DNA from: Oscillospiraceae bacterium
Lineage (GTDB): Bacteria; Bacillota; Clostridia; Oscillospirales; Ruminococcaceae
Assembly: GCA_900770285.1 (NCBI GenBank)
Contig: CAAGJO010000027.1
Coordinates: forward strand, 1-37,328
Reading direction: 5' to 3'
Length of the DNA stretch: 37,328 nt
Shown here: positions 1 through 6,669 of the stretch, piece by piece
Numbering within the stretch: the first letter of the stretch is position 1
Layout: each line of letters starts with the position of its first letter
Notes under the pieces: model-generated
Database searches by the model: none
What the model saw: only the letters and a program-made list of their open reading frames with translations
What the model was told of the DNA's origin: nothing
Translations under genes and position numbers: made by a program

Positions 1-719
1 ACATCCTCATAAGGTATAATATCTTCATATTTGCCGTTATCCTTTTTTACAAAATCAAATATTGTAAGCTCAGGACGTGAATTTACTAATTTCTGAGGAA
101 TTTTACTTTCATCAAGAATGAATTCATCAATATCAGGATGCTTCATTATAGCAGTGATAACCTGATTGAATTGAGCTTCGTTGCTTTCAGAAAGCTTTTT
201 AGCTTTTGAATATTTTTCATTTTTGAGTTCTTTTGCAAGAGCATCTTTATCATTGCCCGCACTTTCAACCAGCTTTTCAAAGGTCGTACCTGCCGATTTA
301 ACGTCGGTTGACACATTATATATGTTTGTTATGAGAGTATTTGTAGCAGCAACATTATCTTTGTTTGCGTCTGATACATAAGTAAGCGGTCCGTAAACTA
401 CAGGAATAAGTGACCAGAGTATAACAAGGGTAATAATCATTGGCAGACAGCTTGCCATAGGATTTATCTTTTCCTTGCTGTAAAGCTTCATGGTTTCCTC
501 ATTCAGCTTTTCCTTGTCATTTTTATATTTGTTTTGAAGTTTCTGAATTTCAGGCTGCAGTATAGACATTTTTGCAGTGCTTTTCTGCTGTTTTATATTA
601 AGCGGAAAAACAATAAGTCTCGTGAAAAATGTAAAAAGCAAAAGTGCAATACCATAGTTGCTGATAATGTGGTAACAGAATTTCATTACCCAACCAAGCG
701 GTGTAGCTAAAATATTCAT
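1..719 (-). CDS. yidC: YidC/Oxa1-family membrane protein insertase, partial (3' end outside window)
   Basis: Inserts and folds proteins in the cytoplasmic membrane, alone or with SecYEG. The ATG at 719 has an AGGAG ribosome-binding site just upstream, and 239 codons are visible before the window edge. The protein starts without a lipobox signal peptide. A first membrane segment lies at about residues 18-38 and contains the TRLIVFPL stretch with the family's conserved groove arginine (Arg34). A charged cytoplasmic loop follows at about 45-85, then a second segment at about 88-112. After that come about 127 mostly hydrophilic residues with no further membrane segment before the window ends, so the outside-facing loop is much longer than in Bacillus SpoIIIJ. 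It is last in the rpmH-rnpA-yidD-yidC run, the usual order. The identification is firm; the end of the protein cannot be judged. Confidence 0.93.
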   Translation of the reverse strand, partial: MNILATPLGWVMKFCYHIISNYGIALLLFTFFTRLIVFPLNIKQQKSTAKMSILQPEIQKLQNKYKNDKEKLNEETMKLYSKEKINPMASCLPMIITLVILWSLIPVVYGPLTYVSDANKDNVAATNTLITNIYNVSTDVKSAGTTFEKLVESAGNDKDALAKELKNEKYSKAKKLSESNEAQFNQVITAIMKHPDIDEFILDESKIPQKLVNSRPELTIFDFVKKDNGKYEDIIPYED

Positions 720-752
720 TTATTTTCTCCTTTTAGTGGCATACAAGCTTTT

Positions 753-1025
753 TTAGTCATCGTCATTTTTTTGTCTTTTAAGAGTAAATTTATCAGGAAC
801 ATAATCCACTCCTCCGTCAGAGAACGGATTGCATCTTAAAATTCTCCATACGCTTAAAATAAAACCCTTTATTACCCCGTGCTTTTTAAAAGCAGTTAAA
901 CAGTAACTTGAACAGGTTGGATAATACTTGCATCTTGCAGGAAATAACGGACTTATGAATTTTCTGTAAAATTTTATAAAAAGTATGGGAATTTGTCTCA
1001 GAATCTCACTTATTTTTCTTAACAT
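753..1025 (-). CDS. yidD: Membrane protein insertion efficiency factor YidD
   Basis: Small membrane-associated protein that helps YidC-dependent insertion. The 90 residues contain the family signatures: an amphipathic N-terminal helix (about 8-28), the YYPTCSSY motif at about 34-41, then KHG, RILRCNPF and GGVDYVP. The ATG lies inside the 3' end of rnpA and the two genes overlap by 20 bp, an arrangement common in Firmicutes that suggests translational coupling. No strong ribosome-binding site is visible upstream, which fits coupling. The gap to yidC is 33 bp. Length and motifs are normal for the family. Confidence 0.95.
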   Translation of the reverse strand: MLRKISEILRQIPILFIKFYRKFISPLFPARCKYYPTCSSYCLTAFKKHGVIKGFILSVWRILRCNPFSDGGVDYVPDKFTLKRQKNDDD

Positions 1026-1377
1026 ATTTATTTTTATCAGACTTTTTTTCAGTCATATTCTTTAAAAGCTTGTTATTTATAAATTTCTCAATATCGCTGC
1101 TTTTTTTGTCATTTATACCCTTTCTTGCGGCAAAAACAATATCATATCCAATAGGAAATTTGTGTTCATTAAGCCGGTAAGCAGCCCGGATTATTCTTTT
1201 AATTCTGTTTCTTTCAACGGCACAGCCGTTTTTTTTGCCCACCGATATTCCCATTCTGTTGTAAGCAGTTTTGTTAGGGATAAAATAAACGGTAATATAG
1301 TCGCAGGAAATAAATCTTCCTTGTCTGAAGCATTTCATAAACGCTTTGTTATCCTTTAAAATTTCGGTAAACAGCAA
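1006..1377 (-). CDS. rnpA: Ribonuclease P protein component
   Basis: Protein subunit that binds the RNase P RNA and helps it remove the 5' leader of pre-tRNAs. The 123-aa protein carries the RNR signature (RNRIKRIIRAAYR, about residues 56-68) and the usual basic core, with a lysine-rich tail. I place the start at TTG 1377: a GAGG ribosome-binding site lies about 8 nt upstream, and the N-terminal LKDNKAF segment aligns with the LKKxxxF start of other RnpA proteins. The internal ATG at codon 14 would remove that segment. It follows rpmH after about 130 bp containing an imperfect hairpin, and overlaps yidD. Confidence 0.95.
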   Translation of the reverse strand: MLFTEILKDNKAFMKCFRQGRFISCDYITVYFIPNKTAYNRMGISVGKKNGCAVERNRIKRIIRAAYRLNEHKFPIGYDIVFAARKGINDKKSSDIEKFINNKLLKNMTEKKSDKNKYVKKNK

Positions 1378-1444
1378 TTAAAATCCTCGTCCTTGAATTG
1401 GGTCAAAACCCGAAAAATTTTTTCTTAAATAAAAGAGAAAGCCC

Positions 1445-1486
1445 TATACCAATCAAAAAATAAAAATCTCATCTTTGAGTGGTATA
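1445..1486. repeat. Imperfect inverted repeat between rpmH and rnpA
   Basis: Arms 1445-1457 and 1474-1486 (TATACCAATCAAA / TTTGAGTGGTATA) pair over 13 bp with one mismatch around a 16-nt loop. No T-run follows on the minus strand, so it does not look like an intrinsic terminator. It could be a processing or stabilising hairpin that sets the high rpmH to rnpA expression ratio. Confidence 0.5.
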
Positions 1487-1506
1487 TGGCTGCATAATCT
1501 GAAAAA

Positions 1507-1641
1507 TCAGTAGCTGAGTCTTGCTCTGCCCTTAGCTCTTCTGCGAGCTAAAACTTTTCTTCCGTTTTTAGTTGACATTCTCTTTCTGAATCCATGAACT
1601 TTTTGTCTCTGGAGTTTCTTAGGCTGATAAGTTCTTTTCAT
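1507..1641 (-). CDS. rpmH: 50S ribosomal protein L34
   Basis: A 44-residue, highly basic ribosomal protein. The reading frame starts MKRTYQPKKLQRQK and ends RAKGRARLSY, with the L34 core (HGFRKRMSTKNGRKVLARRRAKGR) between them. The ATG at 1641 is preceded by a perfect AGGAGG ribosome-binding site 6 nt away. It is first in the rpmH-rnpA-yidD-yidC operon, diverging from dnaA as in most Firmicutes, and its promoter at 1729-1758 is nearly consensus. Confidence 0.97.
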   Translation of the reverse strand: MKRTYQPKKLQRQKVHGFRKRMSTKNGRKVLARRRAKGRARLSY

Positions 1642-1728
1642 TTTTATTCCTCCTTTTTACGCAAATCTCTCTGATAATAAAAATTTGGCATTAATACAAA
1701 ATCGCATAATAAGCCCTTGTAATTATCA

Positions 1729-1758
1729 ATTATAGCCCATTTACCCCCATTTTGTCAA
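1729..1758 (-). promoter_or_regulatory. Promoter of the rpmH operon
   Basis: On the minus strand, TTGACA (1758-1753) and TATAAT (1734-1729) are separated by 18 nt, a near-perfect sigma-A promoter. It points at rpmH and leaves a leader of roughly 80 nt. Confidence 0.8.
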
Positions 1759-1942
1759 TAGTTAATTTAAGTTTTTTTGATATTTTTCAAATTATACAAG
1801 ATATAGACTTTAATAAAAATTATTTATGCATATTTTGTGTACGGATTATCGAATCCCCCCTGATTATTCCAGAATTATCCCCAATAAACTCTTGATTATA
1901 AAAAACAGTTAAATTAAAAAGCCTATTTATACATTATAATAC

Positions 1943-1971
1943 TTGAATTTTTTACGAAAATGTGTTATCAT
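1943..1971 (+). promoter_or_regulatory. Predicted dnaA promoter
   Basis: TTGAAT (1943-1948), 17 nt, TATCAT (1966-1971). The predicted transcript has a leader of about 100 nt containing the palindrome at 2022-2034. The -10 region ATGTGTTATCAT recurs exactly in the predicted recG promoter at 34670-34698. Confidence 0.6.
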
Positions 1972-2079
1972 TATATATAGAATTGATAATTGTGTGTAAA
2001 TGTCCTTCCAATAAAAAATGACGTTTATTAAACGCCGTATCAATACATTTTTACGTTATAAAAGAAAGGAATGATTTTA

Positions 2080-3423
2080 TTGGATTCGTTTGAAGACGTT
2101 TTCAAAAACGTTCTTAAAGCTTGTGAAGCCAATCCAAAAATAAGCGAGATAGGTTTTAATAAATGGATTAATATTTTGGAACCATATAAATTTGAAAATA
2201 ATACCGCTTATCTGCTCACTGAAAGTGAGTTTACAAAAAAGACAACTCTCGAGGTTTATGAACCAATGATAAAACAGGCTTTCGCCGATGTTATGGGATT
2301 TGATGTAAATATTGAACTTCTTGTCAAATCCAAGCCTGAAAAAACAATTGAAGAACCAAAACCGTCATTAAACAATGATACTCCTGTGGGAGATACTTTG
2401 ACATTCGATAATTTTATTAAAGGCAAATCAAATGAACTTGCATATGCATTCTGTATATCCGTAGCAGGAAAAAACGACAGCTCACCTTCACAGGTTGCAA
2501 ACCGTACTTTTAACCCTCTTTTTATTTACGGTGATTCAGGTCTGGGAAAAACTCACCTTTTGAAAGCTATTGAGCATGAAGTAAAAAGTAAAAATCCAAA
2601 CCTTAATATTATCTATACTACAGGTGAAAATTTTGTAAATGAGCTTGTTATAGCTCTTGAATATAAAAAGACTATAGAATTTCATAATAAATACCGCAAT
2701 GCTGATTTTCTGCTCATTGACGATATTCAGTTTATTGCAGGAAAAGAACGTGCTCAGGAAGAATTTTTCCATACATTCAATGATTTATATAATGCACAAA
2801 AACAAATCGTTCTTACATCTGATATTGCACCTTCAAAAATTTCAAAGCTTGAAAATCGTATAAGATCAAGATTCTCATTGGGCGTGCAGGTAGATATTCA
2901 GCCGCCTGATTTTGAAACAAGAATGGCAATCGTAAAGAAAAAAGCTGAAAATGTGGGATTGCAACTTTCTGATAACGTAGCAAGAATTATTGCAGAAAAG
3001 GTTAAAACCAATATCAGACAGCTTGAAGGCACAGTTAATAAGATTCGTGCCCTTACTTCTTTTACAAACGAAGCACCGTCAATTTCTATGGCACAGCGTG
3101 TAATTAAAGAAATTCTTATTTCAGAACACCCTGCTGAAATTACAGTAACAAATATTCTTAACGAGATTTCAGCAGCCTTTCAGGTAACCCCTGAAGAAAT
3201 AAAATCTCAGAACAGACGTGCGAATATTTCTCTTGCCAGAAAAGTTGCAATTTATCTTATGAAAGAGCTTAAAGGCATGACTTATATCCAGATTGGTCAG
3301 GAACTTAATAAAAATCATTCAACAATGACTATTCATTATCAAGAAATTTCAAAAAAGATAAGTGAAAATTCTGACCTTAAAGAAACTGTTGATGATATAA
3401 TAAAAAATCTTAAAAACAGTTAG
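2080..3423 (+). CDS. dnaA: Chromosomal replication initiator protein DnaA
   Basis: AAA+ initiator that binds DnaA boxes and opens oriC. The frame is open from an ATG at 2071, but AAAGGA ends at 2070, leaving no spacing to that ATG and an ideal 9 nt to the TTG at 2080. The TTG start also gives the normal N-terminus MDSFEDVF, for 447 aa. Numbering from it: domain I about 1-80, a short linker, Walker A GDSGLGKT 151-158, Walker B LLIDD 211-215, arginine-finger region RIRSRF 260-265, domain IV from about 350. The recognition helix reads KNHST (411-415) where most bacteria have RDHTT, so Asp is replaced by Asn412. Downstream lies a 439-bp gap with origin features. Confidence 0.97.
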   Translation: MDSFEDVFKNVLKACEANPKISEIGFNKWINILEPYKFENNTAYLLTESEFTKKTTLEVYEPMIKQAFADVMGFDVNIELLVKSKPEKTIEEPKPSLNNDTPVGDTLTFDNFIKGKSNELAYAFCISVAGKNDSSPSQVANRTFNPLFIYGDSGLGKTHLLKAIEHEVKSKNPNLNIIYTTGENFVNELVIALEYKKTIEFHNKYRNADFLLIDDIQFIAGKERAQEEFFHTFNDLYNAQKQIVLTSDIAPSKISKLENRIRSRFSLGVQVDIQPPDFETRMAIVKKKAENVGLQLSDNVARIIAEKVKTNIRQLEGTVNKIRALTSFTNEAPSISMAQRVIKEILISEHPAEITVTNILNEISAAFQVTPEEIKSQNRRANISLARKVAIYLMKELKGMTYIQIGQELNKNHSTMTIHYQEISKKISENSDLKETVDDIIKNLKNS

Positions 3424-3862
3424 TTTTCAACTGTTTCAACATAGTTTTCAACAATATTAAAAACTTGTTAAAAACAAAACATAGCTTTATTTCAAAGCAT
3501 AAAATATTTTGTATTAAACAAATTAAACAATTTTCCTTTCAACCGAAAAATTTGAAAAAAACATACTAAGTTCTGAAATTCAACAAAAAACTAATATTTT
3601 TCTCACAATCAACAAACATTTTTTTAACACTTTAAACACGATGAAATATTTTAAACACTTTCAACTTTTTATCTACAATACAACTTTAAAAATCAACCTT
3701 CAAAAAAAGCCTTTAAATTGGGATTTTTCAGACTTTTACATGTTTTCAACACCCTCTACTACTACTACTAAAAATAAATAGATATTATATATTTATTTTC
3801 GCAGATATTTTGGCTGAAACTTTTTATTCAATGTTAAAAATTCGGAAGGAGAAAATCAATAT
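3424..3862 (+). other. oriC: oriC: dnaA-dnaN intergenic region with non-canonical DnaA-box array
   Basis: 439 bp, very A+T rich, no gene. Canonical TTATCCACA is absent; the nearest match is TTATCTACA at 3669-3677. Instead, many 9-mers ending in AACA (or AACT) lie on the plus strand, several in exact head-to-tail pairs: 3424/3433, 3512/3521, 3621/3630, 3649/3658, and a weaker one at 3734/3743. Examples are TTTTCAACA (3445-3453, 3743-3751), TTTTTAACA (3621-3629) and TTTTAAACA (3649-3657). Only two similar sites lie on the other strand (3466-3474, 3832-3840). The last box leads into DnaA-trio triplets and an A+T-rich segment. I infer that this is the functional origin; box assignments rest on pattern and position. 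Confidence 0.8.
3743..3799 (+). other. Basal unwinding element: DnaA box, GC spacer, DnaA-trios, A+T-rich DUE
   Basis: In order: TTTTCAACA (3743-3751), CCCT (3752-3755), five CTA triplets (3756-3770, 3'-GAT-5' on the lower strand), then an almost pure A+T stretch to 3799. This order matches the basal unwinding system described for Bacillus subtilis, where DnaA loads from the last box onto one strand through DnaA-trios. The match is by sequence reading only. Confidence 0.8.
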
Positions 3863-4969
3863 ATGAAATTTAAATGTGATAAAGATTCTTTTCTTACTGC
3901 TGTAGTTAATGTATCTAAAGCAGTTGCTGAAAGAACTTCACTTCCTTCACTGGAAGGAATAAAATTCAAACTTGATGAAAATACTCTTGAACTTACAGGA
4001 TATGACCTTGAAATCGGAATAAAAACATCCTTATCGGTTATTTCTGCTGACAGCGGTGAATTTATTCTTAATTCAAAGCTTGTTGCAGATATGATAAGAA
4101 AAATGCCTGAAAATGATATTTTTGTTGAAATCAATGAAAATATGCAGGCTACAATTTCCAGCGGTTCAACAACATATAATCTCAGTGCTTCCTCATCTGA
4201 GGACTATCCTGCATTGCCTCAGGAAAAAGATTGTGATGAGATTACAATTTCTCAGCCGGTTCTCAAAAATATGATAAATCAGACAATTTTTGCAGTATCC
4301 GTAACAGATATGAAACCAATACTTAAGGGAGAACTGTTTGAAATTGAAAACGGTGTTTTGAATGTTGTAGCACTTGACGGCTACAGACTTGCTGTTGTTC
4401 AGGAACCTATTAAGTATGAAGAAAATACAAAATTTGTTGTTCCGGCAAAAACATTGTCTGAGGTGGCAAAGCTTTTAAGTGATAATGATGAAGAAAAATG
4501 CAGTATGTTTGTATCATCAAAACATATAATCTTCAGCATTAATCAGTATTATGTTTATTCAAGACTTCTTGAAGGTGAATTTCATCCCTATAAAAGTGCA
4601 ATTCCAAACAGCTTTAACACAGAAGTTGTAGTTGACAGAAAGTCTTTGATTAATGTTCTTGATAGAGCTCAGCTGCTTATAAACGAAAGAAATCCAAGTC
4701 CTGTAAGATGTTATTTTGAAAACGGAAATATAAAAATCAAGTGCGGTACAGCTTTGGGTAAAATTTCTGATGAGATAAATGCAGATATATCAGGAAATGC
4801 TCTTGAAATAGGTTTTAAGTGCAAATATTTCCTTGATCCGCTTAAAGTTATTCAGGAAGATAAAATTAAACTTCAGCTTGGCGGCAGCCTTATGCCAATG
4901 AAAATTGTTCCATGCAGCGGAGATGGATATACATTCCTTGTATTGCCGGTAAGACTTTCAAAGTCCTAG
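3863..4969 (+). CDS. dnaN: DNA polymerase III beta subunit (sliding clamp)
   Basis: Ring-forming processivity clamp of the replicative polymerase. The 368-aa length is normal for three clamp domains. The N-terminus MKFKCDKDSFLTAVVNVSKAV, the LPSLEGIKF segment, LDGYRLAVV (about 170-180), the ANRxxx-like NERNPSPVRCYFENG region and the C-terminal LPVRLSKS (family MPMRV/LPVRL ending) are all recognisable. A GGAAGGAG ribosome-binding site precedes the ATG by about 9 nt. It is the first gene after the origin, so it is replicated first and likely has its own transcription start or is read from dnaA through oriC. Confidence 0.96.
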   Translation: MKFKCDKDSFLTAVVNVSKAVAERTSLPSLEGIKFKLDENTLELTGYDLEIGIKTSLSVISADSGEFILNSKLVADMIRKMPENDIFVEINENMQATISSGSTTYNLSASSSEDYPALPQEKDCDEITISQPVLKNMINQTIFAVSVTDMKPILKGELFEIENGVLNVVALDGYRLAVVQEPIKYEENTKFVVPAKTLSEVAKLLSDNDEEKCSMFVSSKHIIFSINQYYVYSRLLEGEFHPYKSAIPNSFNTEVVVDRKSLINVLDRAQLLINERNPSPVRCYFENGNIKIKCGTALGKISDEINADISGNALEIGFKCKYFLDPLKVIQEDKIKLQLGGSLMPMKIVPCSGDGYTFLVLPVRLSKS

Positions 4970-5022
4970 CAGATACTGACTTATGGATTTACACCAGAAT
5001 ATTTTGAAGAAATGAGAAAAAT

Positions 5023-5247
5023 ATGAATTATAAAAAAGAAAATGTAAGTATTGATACTGAGTTTATAAAGCTTGATTCTTTGCTTAAATATGCGGGAATT
5101 GTGGAAACGGGCGGTATTGGTAAAGAAATTATCCTTGAGGGCAGAATAAAATATAATAATCAGGTCTGCACTCAAAGGGGTAAAAAGGTTTATAAAGGTG
5201 ATACCATTCAGATTGATGAAATTGAAACGGAAATAGTGGTTGAATAA
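5023..5247 (+). CDS. yaaA: S4-domain RNA-binding protein (YaaA/RlbA type)
   Basis: A 74-aa single-domain S4 protein. The core reads FIKLDSLLKYAGIVETGG, then EIILEGRIKYN and RGKKVYKGDTIQID, the standard S4 fold pattern. The same small gene sits between dnaN and recF in Bacillus and many Clostridia, and by family knowledge it is thought to act on the ribosome. Its TAA stop overlaps the recF ATG by one base (TAATG), so the two are probably translationally coupled. The ribosome-binding site is weak. Its exact biochemical role is not established from sequence. Confidence 0.88.
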   Translation: MNYKKENVSIDTEFIKLDSLLKYAGIVETGGIGKEIILEGRIKYNNQVCTQRGKKVYKGDTIQIDEIETEIVVE

Positions 5248-6374
5248 TGTATATTACAAGGCTTGAGGTAAACGGTTTTAAAAATCTAAAAAATATTGAT
5301 ATTAAACCTCACCCAAGGCTTAATGTTTTCTGCGGAAAAAATGCTCAGGGAAAAACTAATCTTGTTGAGGCAATATGGCTTTGCAGCGGTGTGAAAAGCT
5401 TCAGAAATACAAAAGACAAAAGTATTATTAATGTTGAACGGGATTCAATGAATATTATACTTGATTTTACAAATAATTTCCGGCAGCAGCAAATCTGTTA
5501 TAAAATGTCTAAGCAGAATTTGAAGGATAAAAACATTACTCTTAACGGCGTTAAACTTAAAATGCCGTCTAAATTGTTCGGAAATCTCAACTGTGTAGTG
5601 TTTACACCCGAAGATCTGGAACTTTCAAAAGGTTCTCCTGAAAACCGCCGGAAGTTTATGGACCTTTCCACATCACAGATAAAAAAGTCGTATAATTCAG
5701 TGATAAATAAATATTCCTTGCTGCTTGATCAGAGAAATACATTGCTGAAAAAGATTTCAATGGGCATATCTAAAAAAGATGAGCTGGAAGTCTGGGATAT
5801 TCAGTTGGCATCAATGGGTGCTTATATTTCACTTCTTCGTTATAAATATGCTCATAAGCTTAATTTGTTTACTTCAAGACTTTATGATGAAATTTCAGGA
5901 GGAACTGAAAAGCTTGAACTTGAATATTGTTCCACTGTTTATAAGAATATTGAGAAATATGAGGATTATCGGGGCGAGATGACCGATGTATATATGCAGA
6001 CGCTGAAAGATTCCTTAAATGACGATTTGCGTATGGGATTTACTTCAAAAGGCGTGCATAGAGATGACCTTTGTGGATATATAAATGGGTTTCCTTCAAA
6101 GGAATTTGCTTCTCAGGGACAGCATAGGTCTATAGCTTTGGTTATGAAACTTGCCCAGGCATATATCCTCAAAGAAGAAATTGATGACGCTCCCTGTATT
6201 TTGCTTGACGATGTTTTAAGCGAACTTGATTTATCAAGGCAGAAATTTGTGATTTCTAAAATACACGATATGCAGGTATTTATAACCTGCTGTGATAAAA
6301 ATATACCCTTTAATAAAAAAACAAAGGGTAAGCTATATTTTATCAGTGAGGGAAAAATAAGTGAAAATACTTAA
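5247..6374 (+). CDS. recF: DNA replication and repair protein RecF
   Basis: ABC-type ATPase that loads RecA at single-strand gaps with RecO and RecR. The 375 residues are normal. Walker A GKNAQGKT is at 30-37 after the N-terminal LEVNGFKNL strand. A signature-type segment FASQGQHRSIAL (about 290-301) and Walker B CILLDDVLSELD (about 319-330) follow, ending in VFITCCD. It starts on the S4 gene's stop codon and is followed 15 bp later by remB, so dnaN to gyrB read as one compact cluster. Confidence 0.96.
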   Translation: MYITRLEVNGFKNLKNIDIKPHPRLNVFCGKNAQGKTNLVEAIWLCSGVKSFRNTKDKSIINVERDSMNIILDFTNNFRQQQICYKMSKQNLKDKNITLNGVKLKMPSKLFGNLNCVVFTPEDLELSKGSPENRRKFMDLSTSQIKKSYNSVINKYSLLLDQRNTLLKKISMGISKKDELEVWDIQLASMGAYISLLRYKYAHKLNLFTSRLYDEISGGTEKLELEYCSTVYKNIEKYEDYRGEMTDVYMQTLKDSLNDDLRMGFTSKGVHRDDLCGYINGFPSKEFASQGQHRSIALVMKLAQAYILKEEIDDAPCILLDDVLSELDLSRQKFVISKIHDMQVFITCCDKNIPFNKKTKGKLYFISEGKISENT

Positions 6375-6389
6375 AAAAGGATAAATCTT

Positions 6390-6647
6390 ATGTTTTTGCA
6401 TTTGGGAAATGACTATACAGTAAATACAAAGGATATAATCGGTATTTTCGATATAGAAAATACTTCAACTTCACAGATCACAAAGGATTATTTAAGCACT
6501 TCTTCAAAGATAAAGCAGATAATAAACTGTACTTATGAAATGCCAAAAAGCTTTGTGGTATGCGTGGATGAAAATTTAACCGAAAAAATTTATATTAGTC
6601 AGATTTCAAGTAAAATTCTTTTGAAAAGATTTAATAAACATATTTAG
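6390..6647 (+). CDS. remB: RemB-like DUF370 protein (YaaB)
   Basis: An 85-aa protein beginning MFLHLGNDYTV with DIIGIFDIENT and a middle MPKSFVVC segment, the pattern of the DUF370/extracellular-matrix-regulator family seen in this position in Bacillus (YaaB/RemB). The related RemA is a DNA-binding activator; for RemB the role is less clear, so regulation of transcription is an inference. It lies 15 bp after recF and 22 bp before gyrB, with AAAGGA as ribosome-binding site. Confidence 0.85.
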   Translation: MFLHLGNDYTVNTKDIIGIFDIENTSTSQITKDYLSTSSKIKQIINCTYEMPKSFVVCVDENLTEKIYISQISSKILLKRFNKHI

Positions 6648-6669
6648 ATAACTTTTAGGGGGTTATTTT

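Larger units (their letters stand above)
1642..2079. other. rpmH-dnaA intergenic region, possible second part of a bipartite oriC
   Basis: 438 bp without a gene. It holds the divergent rpmH and dnaA promoters. Candidate weak DnaA boxes are TTATCCCCA (1875-1883, one mismatch from TTATCCACA), TTATGCATA (1824-1832) and TGTGTGTAA (1991-1999, reverse orientation). A 13-bp palindrome CGTTTATTAAACG at 2022-2034 lies in the dnaA leader. In Bacillus the homologous region carries the incA/incB box clusters; here the boxes are few and poor, so a role in replication is an inference from position. Confidence 0.45.

Noticed and set aside
1843..1883. GGATTATCGAATCC and the following TTATCC sites as a strong DnaA-box cluster
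   Set aside because: Only TTATCCCCA is within one mismatch of the consensus, and no trio or unwinding segment follows, so it is noted but not called the main origin.
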